Positions 1 through 7,836 of a DNA stretch of 64,000 bases are shown piece by piece. Every line of letters begins with the position of its first letter. The stretch's first letter is position 1. The position numbers and the translations under genes were made by a program. The notes under the pieces are model-generated. The model worked only from the letters and a program-made list of their open reading frames with translations, was not told the origin of the DNA and made no database searches. The stretch is from Nocardia sp. CC227C (GTDB lineage: Bacteria; Actinomycetota; Actinomycetes; Mycobacteriales; Mycobacteriaceae): assembly GCF_030767025.1 (NCBI RefSeq), contig NZ_JASITE010000017.1:82956-146955 (forward strand), written 5' to 3'.

Positions 1-2588
1 CGCTGCATGCCGAAGTTGCCGGCGAGGCCGCAGCAGCCGGCGATCGGGACCACCGTCGCGCCGGTGCGGGCGAGGATCTCGCGGTCGGCGGCGAAGCCCA
101 TGATGGCGTGCTGGTGGCAGTGCGGTTGCACCACCACCGTGGTCGAGGCGCGGTCGGGCGGCCGCCAGCGCGGGTGCTCGAGCAGGAATTCGGCCAGGGT
201 TCGCACCGCCGCCGAGACCCGGGCCGAGCGGTCGTCGGCGGGCAGCAGGCGCGGCAGGTCGTCGCGCAGGGCGGCGGTGCAGGACGGTTCGAGTCCGACC
301 ACCAGGCCGCCGGCGCGCACATGGTCGTCGAGGGCGTCCAGGGTGTCGCGCAGCCGGGTGCGCGCGGCGTCGAGCTGGCCGGTGCTGATCCAGGTCAGCC
401 CGCAGCACACCCGGCGCTCCGGAATCCGCACGCGGTAGCCCAGTGATTCGATGAGTTCGACCGCGGCCGAGGCGATGTCGGGATCGAAGCCGTCGGTGAA
501 GGTGTCGATCCACAGCATCACCTCCGGACCAACGGCATCGCTTCCGGTCCAACCGCGCCGGAAACTCTTGCGCGCCAGTGCTGGCACCGGGCGTCGCGGA
601 TCGATTCCGGCCGCGCGCAGGCCGATCCGACGCAGCGGGCCGACCTTCGCGAGCGCATTGACCGGCCGGGCCAGCCGCGAGGCCGCCGCCAGCCACCGCG
701 GCAGCCGTCCGAGCGAATAATGGTCGAGTGGACGGCGTCGCCCTCGGTAGCGGCGGTGCAGGGTCTCGGACTTGTAGGTGGCGATATCCACCCCCGCCGG
801 GCAGTCCGCATGACATGCCTTGCAGGACAGGCAGAGATCGAGCGATTCCGCCACCGCGTCCGAGCGCCAGTCGAGCGCGCCGCGCGCCACCTCCTGGAGC
901 ACGCGGGCGCGACCGCGGGTGCTGTCCTTCTCATCGGCGGTAGCCAGAAAGGACGGACACATGAAGCCGCCGGAGACACCGGTGTCGGCACGGCATTTGC
1001 CGACACCCACGCAGCGGTGCACGGCGGTACCGATATCGCCGTCGCCGGGGTAGGCGAAACCGTCCGCCGGGGGAACCGGCCGCAGCCCGGCCAGCCGGAG
1101 CCCGGTGTCGATCGGGCGCGGGTCGACCAGTACTCCGGGATTGAGTACGCCGTCCGGATCGAACAGCGCCTTGAAACCCGCGAAGGCGGCCAGGGCGGCG
1201 GGGGAGTACATGCGCGCCAGCAGTTCCGAGCGGGCGCGGCCGTCCCCGTGCTCGCCCGACAGCGAGCCGCCGAACTTCACCACCTGATCGGCGGCATCCT
1301 CCAGGAAGGACCGGAAGCGCTGCGGCGCATCGGCGATCGGCAGATCCAGGCGCACATGAACGCAGCCGTCGCCGAAATGGCCGTAGAGCAGGCCGTCCAG
1401 ACCGTGATCGCGAGTGAGGGACTGGAATTCGCGCAGATACGCACCCAGGTGCTCGGGCGGTACCGCCGCGTCCTCCCAGCCGGGCCAGGCCGGAGCGCCA
1501 TCGGGGGTGCGGCCGGCCAGCCCGGCACCGTCGGCGCGGATCCGCCAGAGCGCTCGAGCCACAGCGGGATCGGTGACGATGCGAGTGTCCAGCGCATCGG
1601 CGCTCCGGCACAACAGCTCGGCGGCGGCCCGCACCTGCTCGGGACTGTCGGCCCCGAACTCCACGAACAGCCAACCGCCGCCGCGCGGAAGCTCGGGCAC
1701 CGCGCGACGATGCGCTCGCACCGCGTCGACCAGGCGGGCGTCCAGGCCCTCCACCGCGATGGGCGCGCCCGCCATGACGGCGGCGATATCGTCCGCGGCG
1801 GTGGGCATATCCGGATAGCCGAGGACGACCAGCACGGTGGCGGTGGGGACGGGCACGAGACCGACGGTGGCCTCGAGCAGGAGCCCGCAGGTGCCCTCGG
1901 TGCCGACGAACGCCTTGGCGAGCGACGAACCGCTTTCCGGGAGAAGGTGTTCCAGCGAGTATCCGGATGCCTGCCGATCGAACCGGCCCAGTTCGGTGCG
2001 GATCAGGGCCAGGTGCGCGCGGGTGAATTCGGGTAGGCCCGGTACGGCGGAGAGGTCGTCGGCGAGGGTGCGCTCGACGCCGGTGCCGTCCAGAATTCGC
2101 AGTTCGCGCACGGTATCCGAGGTACGGCCCCAGGCCACGGCGCGGGGGCCGCAGGCATTGTTGCCGATCATCCCGCCCAGCGTGCAGCGGTTCTGGGTGG
2201 ACGGGTCCGGCCCGAAGCGCAGGCCGTGCGCACCCGCCGCGCGTTGCAGAGTGGACAGCACCACACCCGGTTGCACCCGGGCCGAGACGTGCTCGGGGTC
2301 CACCTCCAGGATGGCGTTCATATGCCTGCTGAAGTCGAGCACGATCCCGGGGCCGATCGCATTGCCCGCCACCGATGTTCCGCCACCGCGTGCGGTTACG
2401 GGCAAGCCCTCGACCAGGGCGAAGGCCAATGTGGACTCCACATCCGCGGTGGTACGCGGAAAGACGACCGCCCGGGGCGGCACCCGGTAGTTCGAGGCGT
2501 CGGAGGAATACTCGGCACGCCGCCGCGGCGAGGCGTCCACCTCACCCGCGATCCGGCCGCGCAGCGCCCGCTCCAGCGAATCGGTCAC
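1..2588 (-). CDS. FAD-linked oxidase fused to Fe-S/CCG domains (partial, 3' end outside window)
   Basis: Flavin dehydrogenase of the glycolate oxidase/D-lactate dehydrogenase type, probably oxidising a 2-hydroxy acid and passing electrons through Fe-S clusters to the respiratory chain. Reading inward from GTG at 2588, an FAD-binding type 4 fold shows near residues 60-130 (RGGGTSVAGNAIGPG, then GGMIGNNACGPR). Near residue 523 a ferredoxin-like stretch begins (CVGVGKCR), followed by a CxxCxxxCxxxCP 4Fe-4S motif (CLSCKACHADCP, about residue 586). Two cysteine-rich CCG motifs follow (CCGLTW near 728, CCGLAGNFG near 852). The frame is open to the window edge, so about 862 residues are visible and the last tens are missing. 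The exact substrate cannot be read from sequence. Confidence 0.88.
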   Translation of the reverse strand, partial: MTDSLERALRGRIAGEVDASPRRRAEYSSDASNYRVPPRAVVFPRTTADVESTLAFALVEGLPVTARGGGTSVAGNAIGPGIVLDFSRHMNAILEVDPEHVSARVQPGVVLSTLQRAAGAHGLRFGPDPSTQNRCTLGGMIGNNACGPRAVAWGRTSDTVRELRILDGTGVERTLADDLSAVPGLPEFTRAHLALIRTELGRFDRQASGYSLEHLLPESGSSLAKAFVGTEGTCGLLLEATVGLVPVPTATVLVVLGYPDMPTAADDIAAVMAGAPIAVEGLDARLVDAVRAHRRAVPELPRGGGWLFVEFGADSPEQVRAAAELLCRSADALDTRIVTDPAVARALWRIRADGAGLAGRTPDGAPAWPGWEDAAVPPEHLGAYLREFQSLTRDHGLDGLLYGHFGDGCVHVRLDLPIADAPQRFRSFLEDAADQVVKFGGSLSGEHGDGRARSELLARMYSPAALAAFAGFKALFDPDGVLNPGVLVDPRPIDTGLRLAGLRPVPPADGFAYPGDGDIGTAVHRCVGVGKCRADTGVSGGFMCPSFLATADEKDSTRGRARVLQEVARGALDWRSDAVAESLDLCLSCKACHADCPAGVDIATYKSETLHRRYRGRRRPLDHYSLGRLPRWLAAASRLARPVNALAKVGPLRRIGLRAAGIDPRRPVPALARKSFRRGWTGSDAVGPEVMLWIDTFTDGFDPDIASAAVELIESLGYRVRIPERRVCCGLTWISTGQLDAARTRLRDTLDALDDHVRAGGLVVGLEPSCTAALRDDLPRLLPADDRSARVSAAVRTLAEFLLEHPRWRPPDRASTTVVVQPHCHQHAIMGFAADREILARTGATVVPIAGCCGLAGNFGMQ

Positions 2589-2716
2589 GAGGACAGCCTA
2601 GGCGGCCCGCAACGACGAAGGCTGCCGCCGACCGCGCAAGTCCAGCCGACGGGGTCAGCGCGACCGGGGCAGGAACGCCGCGGCAGACCCGGCTCCGTGG
2701 CCGATCGGACAGGCTT

Positions 2717-3031
2717 TCACAGGTACAGCCGTGCGATGCGGGTGGCGATGTCGTCCATGGTGTCCGGGTCGACGACCGCGATGGGGTCGCCGGTGAGCCA
2801 GTCGCTGGGCAGGGTGGTCGGCGCGACCAGGACGGCGGTGCCCACGGTGCCGAGGTCGTAGAGGTAGGCCCCGGCGGCGGGGCGCAGTTGCGGCCCGACC
2901 ACCTGGACCACCAGGCGCAGGCCGGGTTGATCGTTGTTGTAGTTCTCGCCGGAGACGACCAGGAACATGGTGCCGCCCGGCATGACCGTGGCCGCCTGGG
3001 TGAGGATGATGTGGCCCCGTCGGGCGATCAC
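2717..3031 (-). CDS. Small toxin-like protein of a two-gene module
   Basis: A 104-residue protein starting at a GTG whose last two bases lie in the stop of the upstream gene (GTGA, 4-bp overlap), so the two are translationally coupled. The N-terminus (VIARRGHIILTQAA) and the beta-rich, Val/Gly-rich body resemble MazF/CcdB-like toxins only loosely, and I cannot assign a family. The reason to call it a toxin is its partner: a ribbon-helix-helix antitoxin-like protein encoded immediately before it. It could instead be a small conserved protein with no toxic role. Confidence 0.55.
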   Translation of the reverse strand: MIARRGHIILTQAATVMPGGTMFLVVSGENYNNDQPGLRLVVQVVGPQLRPAAGAYLYDLGTVGTAVLVAPTTLPSDWLTGDPIAVVDPDTMDDIATRIARLYL

Positions 3032-3264
3032 CCACGCGCTCCCCGGGCCGCTCGGAAGGCGGCGGCCTGTTGCTGCGCCCAATCGCCGTCCAGCAGCTTG
3101 TGCTGTTCCATCAGCGCCACGTCGTTGCGCCGGGCATCGGCGTAGGTGACGCGGTCGATGGTCTCGGCGATCCAGGTGGAGAGGGGTTTACCGGCGGCCG
3201 CGGCGGCGGCCCGAGCCGCAGCGGCCACCCGATCGGGCATGGTGATGCTGAGCTTCTCGGTCAC
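3028..3264 (-). CDS. Ribbon-helix-helix antitoxin-like protein
   Basis: A 78-residue protein beginning VTEKLSITMPDRV, the short basic beta-strand followed by two helices typical of ribbon-helix-helix DNA-binding antitoxins. The helical part is Ala-rich with the motif KPLSTWIAETI, and the tail (EQHKLLDGDWAQQQAAAFR) would be the toxin-binding segment. The GTG start at 3264 is chosen because a TAGCAT -10-like hexamer ends 7 bases before it, the spacing of a leaderless transcript, and because family members usually begin at this point; an ATG at 3288 would add 8 residues. It overlaps the downstream gene by 4 bp. The pair probably represses its own promoter. Confidence 0.65.
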   Translation of the reverse strand: MTEKLSITMPDRVAAAARAAAAAAGKPLSTWIAETIDRVTYADARRNDVALMEQHKLLDGDWAQQQAAAFRAARGARG

Positions 3265-3440
3265 ACCGAAAATGCTACTGGCGGTCATGAGCGCGGGGGA
3301 GACCGCGGCGCGTCGGACCCGGCGTTTCGCCCACAGCGTAGGCGTGTCGCCCGCCGGATGGATTTGCTCTCAACCTTTGTTGAGGTCTTACTGTCGGTGC
3401 CCTCGGGTTCCATAGACCCGAAGCGGTGAGGAGAGCGGGC

Positions 3441-5321
3441 ATGAGTATCGAATCCGTGGCGTGGGATCAGCTGTATCGGCAGGTGCACGCGCCCGATGAG
3501 CAGCGACCGCTGCGGCTGGCGACGGCGCGGCGGATTCTGGCCTTCGCCCAGCGACACCACCGCCGGCTGCTGGCCTTCCTCGGCTTCAGCGTGGCCTCGG
3601 CGCTGCTGGCGGTTGCCGGTCCGGTCCTCGCCGGCCGGGTCGTGGACGGCATCGTGCGGGGGTCCGCGCCGCGCGTGGTGGTGACGCTGGCAATCGTCAT
3701 CGGCGTGGTGGCGGTGCTGGATGCCGCACTGGGGCTGGTCATTCGGTGGCTGTCGGCGCGCATCGGCGAGGGGCTGATCTTCGACCTGCGCACCGCCGTA
3801 TTCGATCACGTGCAGCGGATGCCGGTCGCCTTCTTCACGCGCACCCGCACCGGCGCGCTGGTGAGCCGCCTCAACAACGACGTCATCGGCGCGCAGCGGG
3901 CCTTCAGTTCCACCCTGTCCGGGGTGGTCACCAATCTGGTGACACTCCTGCTCACGCTGGCTGTCATGCTGCGGCTGTCCTGGCAGATCACGCTGCTCGC
4001 ACTGGTACTGCTGCCGGTGTTCGTGCTGCCCGCGCGGGCCATGGGGCGCAGGCTGGCCGGAATCCAAAGGGAGGCGGCCGGACTCAATGCCGCCATGAGC
4101 ACGCAGATGACCGAGCGGTTCTCCGCGCCCGGCGCGACCCTGGTGAAGCTGTTCGGGCGGCCCACGCAGGAATCGTCGGAATTCGCGCTGCGGGCGGGCC
4201 GGGTGCGCGATATCGGAGTGCGCACGGCCATGTTGCAGACCGTGTTCATCACGGCGCTGACCCTGGTGTCGGCGCTGGCCATCGCGCTGGTGTACGGCCT
4301 GGGCGGGTTCTACGCCCTGCGCGGACAGCTGGAAGCCGGTGCGGTGGTGTCGCTTTCGCTGCTGCTGACCCGGCTGTACTCGCCGCTCACGGCACTGGCC
4401 AGTGCCCGCGTGGACATCATGTCGGCGCTGGTGAGCTTCGAGCGGGTCTTCGAGGTGCTGGATCTGAAACCGCTCATCGAGGACGCGCCCGATGCGCGGG
4501 CGGTGCCGGACGGGCCGGTGTCGGTGGAGTTGGACGCGGTGAACTTCGGCTACCCCTCGGCGGACAAGGTGTCGCTGGCCTCGCTGGAGGAGGTGGCGAC
4601 CCTGGACACCCGGGGCGGGGAGCAGGTGCTGCACGAGGTGTCGCTGCGCGCCGAGCCGGGGCAGATGGTGGCGCTGGTCGGCTCCTCGGGGGCCGGGAAA
4701 TCCACCATCGCGCAGCTGGTTTCGCGGCTCTACGACGTGGATTCGGGCGCGGTGCGGCTGGGCGGTGTGGATGTGCGCGAGTTGCGGGGCAGCTCCATCC
4801 AGGCCACCGTCGGACTGGTCACCCAGGACGGGCACCTGTTCCACGACACCATTCGCAACAATCTGCTGCTCGCCCGGCCCGAGGCCGACGACGAACAGCT
4901 GTGGGACGCGCTGCGCCGAGCCCGCCTGAGCGAGCTGATCGCATCGCTGCCCGACGGCCTGGACACCGTGGTCGGCGAGCGCGGCTACCGGCTCTCCGGC
5001 GGGGAACGGCAACGGCTGACCATAGCCCGGCTGCTGCTGCGGCAGCCGCGCGTGGTGATCCTGGACGAGGCCACCGCCTCGCTGGACTCCACCTCGGAGG
5101 CCGCGGTGCAGGCGGCGCTGGCCGAGGCGCTGGCCGGACGGACGGCCCTGGTCATCGCGCATCGGCTGTCGACGATTCGCAATGCGGATCAGATCGTGGT
5201 GCTCGAGCACGGGCGGATCGTGGAGCGGGGTACGCACACCCAGCTGCTGGCGGAGCAGGGGCGGTACGCGGAGCTGTACCGGACCCAGTTCGCGGACGAC
5301 AGCCAACCGGCAGCGGCCTGA
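3441..5321 (+). CDS. ABC exporter, fused membrane and ATPase half-transporter
   Basis: A 626-residue half-transporter with an N-terminal six-helix type IV exporter domain (about residues 35-330) and a C-terminal ATPase. The ATPase shows Walker A GSSGAGKST near 414, signature LSGGERQRL near 516, Walker B VVILDEATASLD near 538 and an H-loop IAHRLST near 571, so the site looks active. It would work as a homodimer or with a partner not present here, exporting a lipid, peptide or drug. ATG 3441 follows GAGGAG by about 8 bases; an upstream GTG at 3426 overlaps that ribosome site. A strong terminator hairpin and a TetR gene follow, so the TetR may control it or only its own operon. Confidence 0.9.
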   Translation: MSIESVAWDQLYRQVHAPDEQRPLRLATARRILAFAQRHHRRLLAFLGFSVASALLAVAGPVLAGRVVDGIVRGSAPRVVVTLAIVIGVVAVLDAALGLVIRWLSARIGEGLIFDLRTAVFDHVQRMPVAFFTRTRTGALVSRLNNDVIGAQRAFSSTLSGVVTNLVTLLLTLAVMLRLSWQITLLALVLLPVFVLPARAMGRRLAGIQREAAGLNAAMSTQMTERFSAPGATLVKLFGRPTQESSEFALRAGRVRDIGVRTAMLQTVFITALTLVSALAIALVYGLGGFYALRGQLEAGAVVSLSLLLTRLYSPLTALASARVDIMSALVSFERVFEVLDLKPLIEDAPDARAVPDGPVSVELDAVNFGYPSADKVSLASLEEVATLDTRGGEQVLHEVSLRAEPGQMVALVGSSGAGKSTIAQLVSRLYDVDSGAVRLGGVDVRELRGSSIQATVGLVTQDGHLFHDTIRNNLLLARPEADDEQLWDALRRARLSELIASLPDGLDTVVGERGYRLSGGERQRLTIARLLLRQPRVVILDEATASLDSTSEAAVQAALAEALAGRTALVIAHRLSTIRNADQIVVLEHGRIVERGTHTQLLAEQGRYAELYRTQFADDSQPAAA

Positions 5322-5349
5322 ACCCGACCGCGGGACAGCGTTTCTCCTG

Positions 5350-5380
5350 CGGGCGCGGTGCCATCGCGGCACCGCGCCCG
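5350..5380 (+). terminator. Hairpin terminator after the ABC exporter
   Basis: Perfect 13-bp stem: CGGGCGCGGTGCC (5350-5362), loop ATCGC, GGCACCGCGCCCG (5368-5380), starting 28 bases after the exporter stop codon. No T-run follows, which is usual for actinobacterial terminators. It separates the exporter from the TetR operator. Confidence 0.75.
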
Positions 5381-5413
5381 TGCCGTTCCGGGGTTGAATG
5401 CTTCGACTCCCAC

Positions 5414-5447
5414 CCTTATTATGACTGAACAGTCAGTCATAATAAGG
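5414..5447. promoter_or_regulatory. Palindromic TetR operator
   Basis: Perfect inverted repeat of 15-bp arms around a 4-base ACAG centre; the core is TTATTATGACTGA ... TCAGTCATAATAA. It ends 1 base before the GTG of the TetR gene and overlaps its AAGGAG, so binding would block both transcription and ribosome access. Its AT-rich arms stand out sharply from the GC-rich surroundings. The assignment to the adjacent TetR is inferred from position and symmetry. Confidence 0.8.
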
Positions 5448-5448
5448 A

Positions 5449-6012
5449 GTGGTCCTGTCTCCCAAACGGGTCGACAAGACCGCGCGGCGGCAGGAGATCC
5501 TCGATGCCGCCGTCCGGGTCTTCGCACGAAAAGGGTTCGCCGCCTCCCGAATCGACGACGTGGCCGCCGCGGCCGGCATTGCCAAGGGCAGCGTCTACCT
5601 GTACTTCGACAGCCGCGACGCCCTGCTCAAGGCGGCCTTCGAGCAGTACAGCGCCGAGGCGCTGGCCGCCGTCCAGCGCGCCGTCGACGGCGACGCCCCA
5701 CCGCTGGACCGGCTCACCGAACTGATCCGCGGCGTCTTCGAGGTGCTGGCGGGCGCACCCGACCATGCCCGCGTCCTCTTCGATCTGTGGGCCACCGACT
5801 ACATGAAGGACGTCTATCGCGAACAGCGGCGCATCATCACCGGACTGCTCGCCGAGATCCGGCCCGACCTGGGGGAGGCGCACGCGACGGTGATCATCGG
5901 CGTCATCGAGGGCGTGCTGCTGCAATGGCTCGTCGACCCCGACGTGCCCATCGGACGACTGGCGCAGCCGATGCTGGATATCGTGCTCGACGGATTGCGA
6001 GAACGCCCGTGA
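5449..6012 (+). CDS. TetR family transcriptional regulator
   Basis: A 187-residue TetR protein with an N-terminal helix-turn-helix (RQEILDAAVRVFARKGF, then AAGIAKGSVYLYFDSRDALL, about residues 14-60) and an all-helical ligand-binding C-terminus. The start is uncertain: GTG 5449 overlaps the AAGGAG ribosome site, and the in-frame CTG at 5455 has better spacing. A long palindrome ends just before the gene and is the likely autoregulatory operator. It overlaps the next gene, a membrane protein, by GTGA, so the two are co-translated. The inducer is unknown. Confidence 0.88.
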   Translation: MVLSPKRVDKTARRQEILDAAVRVFARKGFAASRIDDVAAAAGIAKGSVYLYFDSRDALLKAAFEQYSAEALAAVQRAVDGDAPPLDRLTELIRGVFEVLAGAPDHARVLFDLWATDYMKDVYREQRRIITGLLAEIRPDLGEAHATVIIGVIEGVLLQWLVDPDVPIGRLAQPMLDIVLDGLRERP

Positions 6013-6560
6013 CCACCCGCTCCATCTCCGATTACCTCATCGCCCCCGACGCCACCCGCGCCGAGCGGATGCTCGGCTACGGCGCGGCCGCGGCCGGAGC
6101 CGCCGGGGCCGCCGCGCTGGCGGTGCACGCGCAGTTCTCGGCACTCGCCATCGGGGTCATCGCCGTCATCGCCTTCGACCTGTTCGGCGGGTCGGTGGTC
6201 AATGCCACCGCATCGGCCAAGCGGCACTTCCACCGGCCCGGCCGCACCGCGCGGCACCATCTCGGCTTCGTGGCGGTGCACGTGCAGCCATTCCTGCTGG
6301 CCCTCGTGGTGCCCGAATTTCCCTGGTACAGCGCGGCCTTCGTCTATCTGCTCGCCCTGGGCGGTGCGATCGCCGTGCTGGCCGCGCCCGCCGCGGTACA
6401 GCGACCGCTCGGCTTCGCGTGGGTGACGCTGGCGCTGCTGCTTCCGCTCGACATTCCCGCTGTACTGGCGTGGCTCACGCCGGTCCTGCTGATCAAGCTG
6501 TTGCTGGCGCATCTGCAACCCGACGGGATGCGCGGCACGGTTTTGCCGAAACAGCAATGA
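6009..6560 (+). CDS. Multi-pass membrane protein co-translated with TetR
   Basis: A 183-residue integral membrane protein with about five hydrophobic segments (AAAAGAAGAAALAV, FSALAIGVIAVIAFDLFGG, FVAVHVQPFLLALVV, AAFVYLLALGGAIAVLA and a C-terminal pair). I do not recognise a named family. GTG 6009 overlaps the TetR stop (GTGA), so it belongs to the same operon and is probably controlled by the palindrome at 5414-5447. That arrangement suggests it responds to the same ligand as the regulator, perhaps as a transporter or membrane-stress protein; this is inference. Confidence 0.75.
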   Translation: MTTRSISDYLIAPDATRAERMLGYGAAAAGAAGAAALAVHAQFSALAIGVIAVIAFDLFGGSVVNATASAKRHFHRPGRTARHHLGFVAVHVQPFLLALVVPEFPWYSAAFVYLLALGGAIAVLAAPAAVQRPLGFAWVTLALLLPLDIPAVLAWLTPVLLIKLLLAHLQPDGMRGTVLPKQQ

Positions 6561-6598
6561 AAGTTGCCATGGCGGCGGAGGTGGCTAGCGTCGTAACC

Positions 6599-7555
6599 AT
6601 GGGCGCACAGACACACGGACATACCCACGGACACGCGCACGGCGGACACGGTCAGGCGCACGGCGGACATGACCACCTGACCCACGACGGTATCGACTGG
6701 TCGACCCGCATCGGGCACCTGCGGCGCGAGGACGCCGTAGCGGCCGAGGCCGGTGCCGGTATCGCGCAGCGGCTGGTCGGCGGCCTGCCCGTCGGGGCCA
6801 CCGTCGTGGATGTCGGCTCCGGCGCGGGTGGTCAGGCGGCCGCCTTCGCGACCGCCCTCGCCGCCCGGGGCGGCGGGCGCGTCGTGCTGGTCGACGCCGT
6901 CCCGGAACTGCTGACCGCCGCCGAGGAAGCCGTGCACAACGCACTGGACGGAGGCGTCGACGCGGAATCGGTGCGGGTGGACAAGGTGCACGCCGACGCG
7001 GCCTCCGATGAGCTGCTCGATCGCGTACCCGAGGCCGACCTCGTGTGGGCGGCCCGGGCGGTCCACCACCTGCCCGATGAGCAGGCCGGTGTGCACCGGC
7101 TCGCCCGGCTGGTGCGCGCCGGTGGCTACCTGGCGCTGGCGGAGGGTGGCTTGGCCACCCGGTACCTGCCCTGGGACCTCGGGCTCGGCGAGCCCGGCCT
7201 GCAGGACCGCCTCAATGCCGCCCGCGATATCTGGTTCGCCCGGATGCGCGCGGATATGCCCGGATCGGTGCGGATGCCGTACGGGTGGGGCGTCGCACTG
7301 TCCAAGGCGGGTCTGGCCGAGGTGACCTCGTTCAGCGTGCTGACCGACCACCCCGCACCCGCCGGCCCGGCGGTGCGCGAGGCCGTGGTGGAGTGGCTGA
7401 GCATGATGAACGACCGCATGGACGAGGAGTTGTCCGAGGCGGATCGGGATGCGCTGCGGGCGCTGCTCGATCCGGCGGCCGACACCTATGTCGGCAGGCG
7501 CGACGACATCTTCCTGCTCAGCGCCGCCACCGTGCACGTCGGCCGCCGCGGCTGA
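6599..7555 (+). CDS. SAM-dependent methyltransferase with His-rich N-terminus
   Basis: A 318-residue class I methyltransferase. Motif I is VVDVGSGAGG (about residues 78-87), followed by an acidic strand (VVLVDAVPELL) and a DLVWAARAVHHLPD segment like that of UbiE/type-11 methyltransferases. The first 30 residues are unusual, with repeated HGH/HGGH motifs giving about ten histidines, as in metal-binding leaders. ATG 6599 is preferred because a TAGCGT -10-like hexamer lies about 8 bases upstream, giving a leaderless transcript. An ATG at 6557 overlapping the upstream stop (ATGA) would add 14 residues and couple it to the membrane protein. The substrate is unknown. Confidence 0.82.
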   Translation: MGAQTHGHTHGHAHGGHGQAHGGHDHLTHDGIDWSTRIGHLRREDAVAAEAGAGIAQRLVGGLPVGATVVDVGSGAGGQAAAFATALAARGGGRVVLVDAVPELLTAAEEAVHNALDGGVDAESVRVDKVHADAASDELLDRVPEADLVWAARAVHHLPDEQAGVHRLARLVRAGGYLALAEGGLATRYLPWDLGLGEPGLQDRLNAARDIWFARMRADMPGSVRMPYGWGVALSKAGLAEVTSFSVLTDHPAPAGPAVREAVVEWLSMMNDRMDEELSEADRDALRALLDPAADTYVGRRDDIFLLSAATVHVGRRG

Positions 7556-7649
7556 ACCTCGCGTCGGCTGTCGGCTCGTCCGTCCATCGGGACGCGAACA
7601 CCGTCGTCGATGCGGACCCGCCGGGTGGACGGCCGACGGCCGGGCGGGC

Positions 7650-7795
7650 AACAGGGTACACGGTCCAGCGGGCGGGCCAGGCTACGGTCCGGCGAGCAAG
7701 GCTCCGGTCCAGGGGGCGGGCAGGGTACGGTCCAGCGAGCACGCAGCGTACGGTCCAGCGGGCTGCGGTCCGACGGTCCGGCGGGCAGTGGCGCG
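7650..7795. repeat. Degenerate tandem repeats in a convergent intergenic region
   Basis: About six imperfect copies of a unit built on TACGGTCCAGCGGGC, spaced 20-25 bases apart, lie between the methyltransferase and the reductase genes, which converge here. Copies differ by substitutions and spacing (ACGGTCCAGCGGGC, ACGGTCCGGCGAGC, CCGGTCCAGGGGGC, ACGGTCCAGCGAGC). I see no gene in it. No clean terminator hairpin stands out, although the repeat may serve that role. Confidence 0.6.
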
Positions 7796-7836
7796 GGCAG
7801 CCGGGCGAGAACCGCCTACCTTGACGAGCGCAGTGT

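Noticed and set aside
720..2036. Plus-strand open frame over the left-edge oxidase
   Set aside because: The minus strand encodes clear FAD, 4Fe-4S and CCG motifs across this stretch; the plus-strand frame has none.
3285..5372. 695-codon open frame antisense to the ABC exporter
   Set aside because: Low-complexity Arg/His/Gln-rich translation without domains; the exporter on the other strand is certain.
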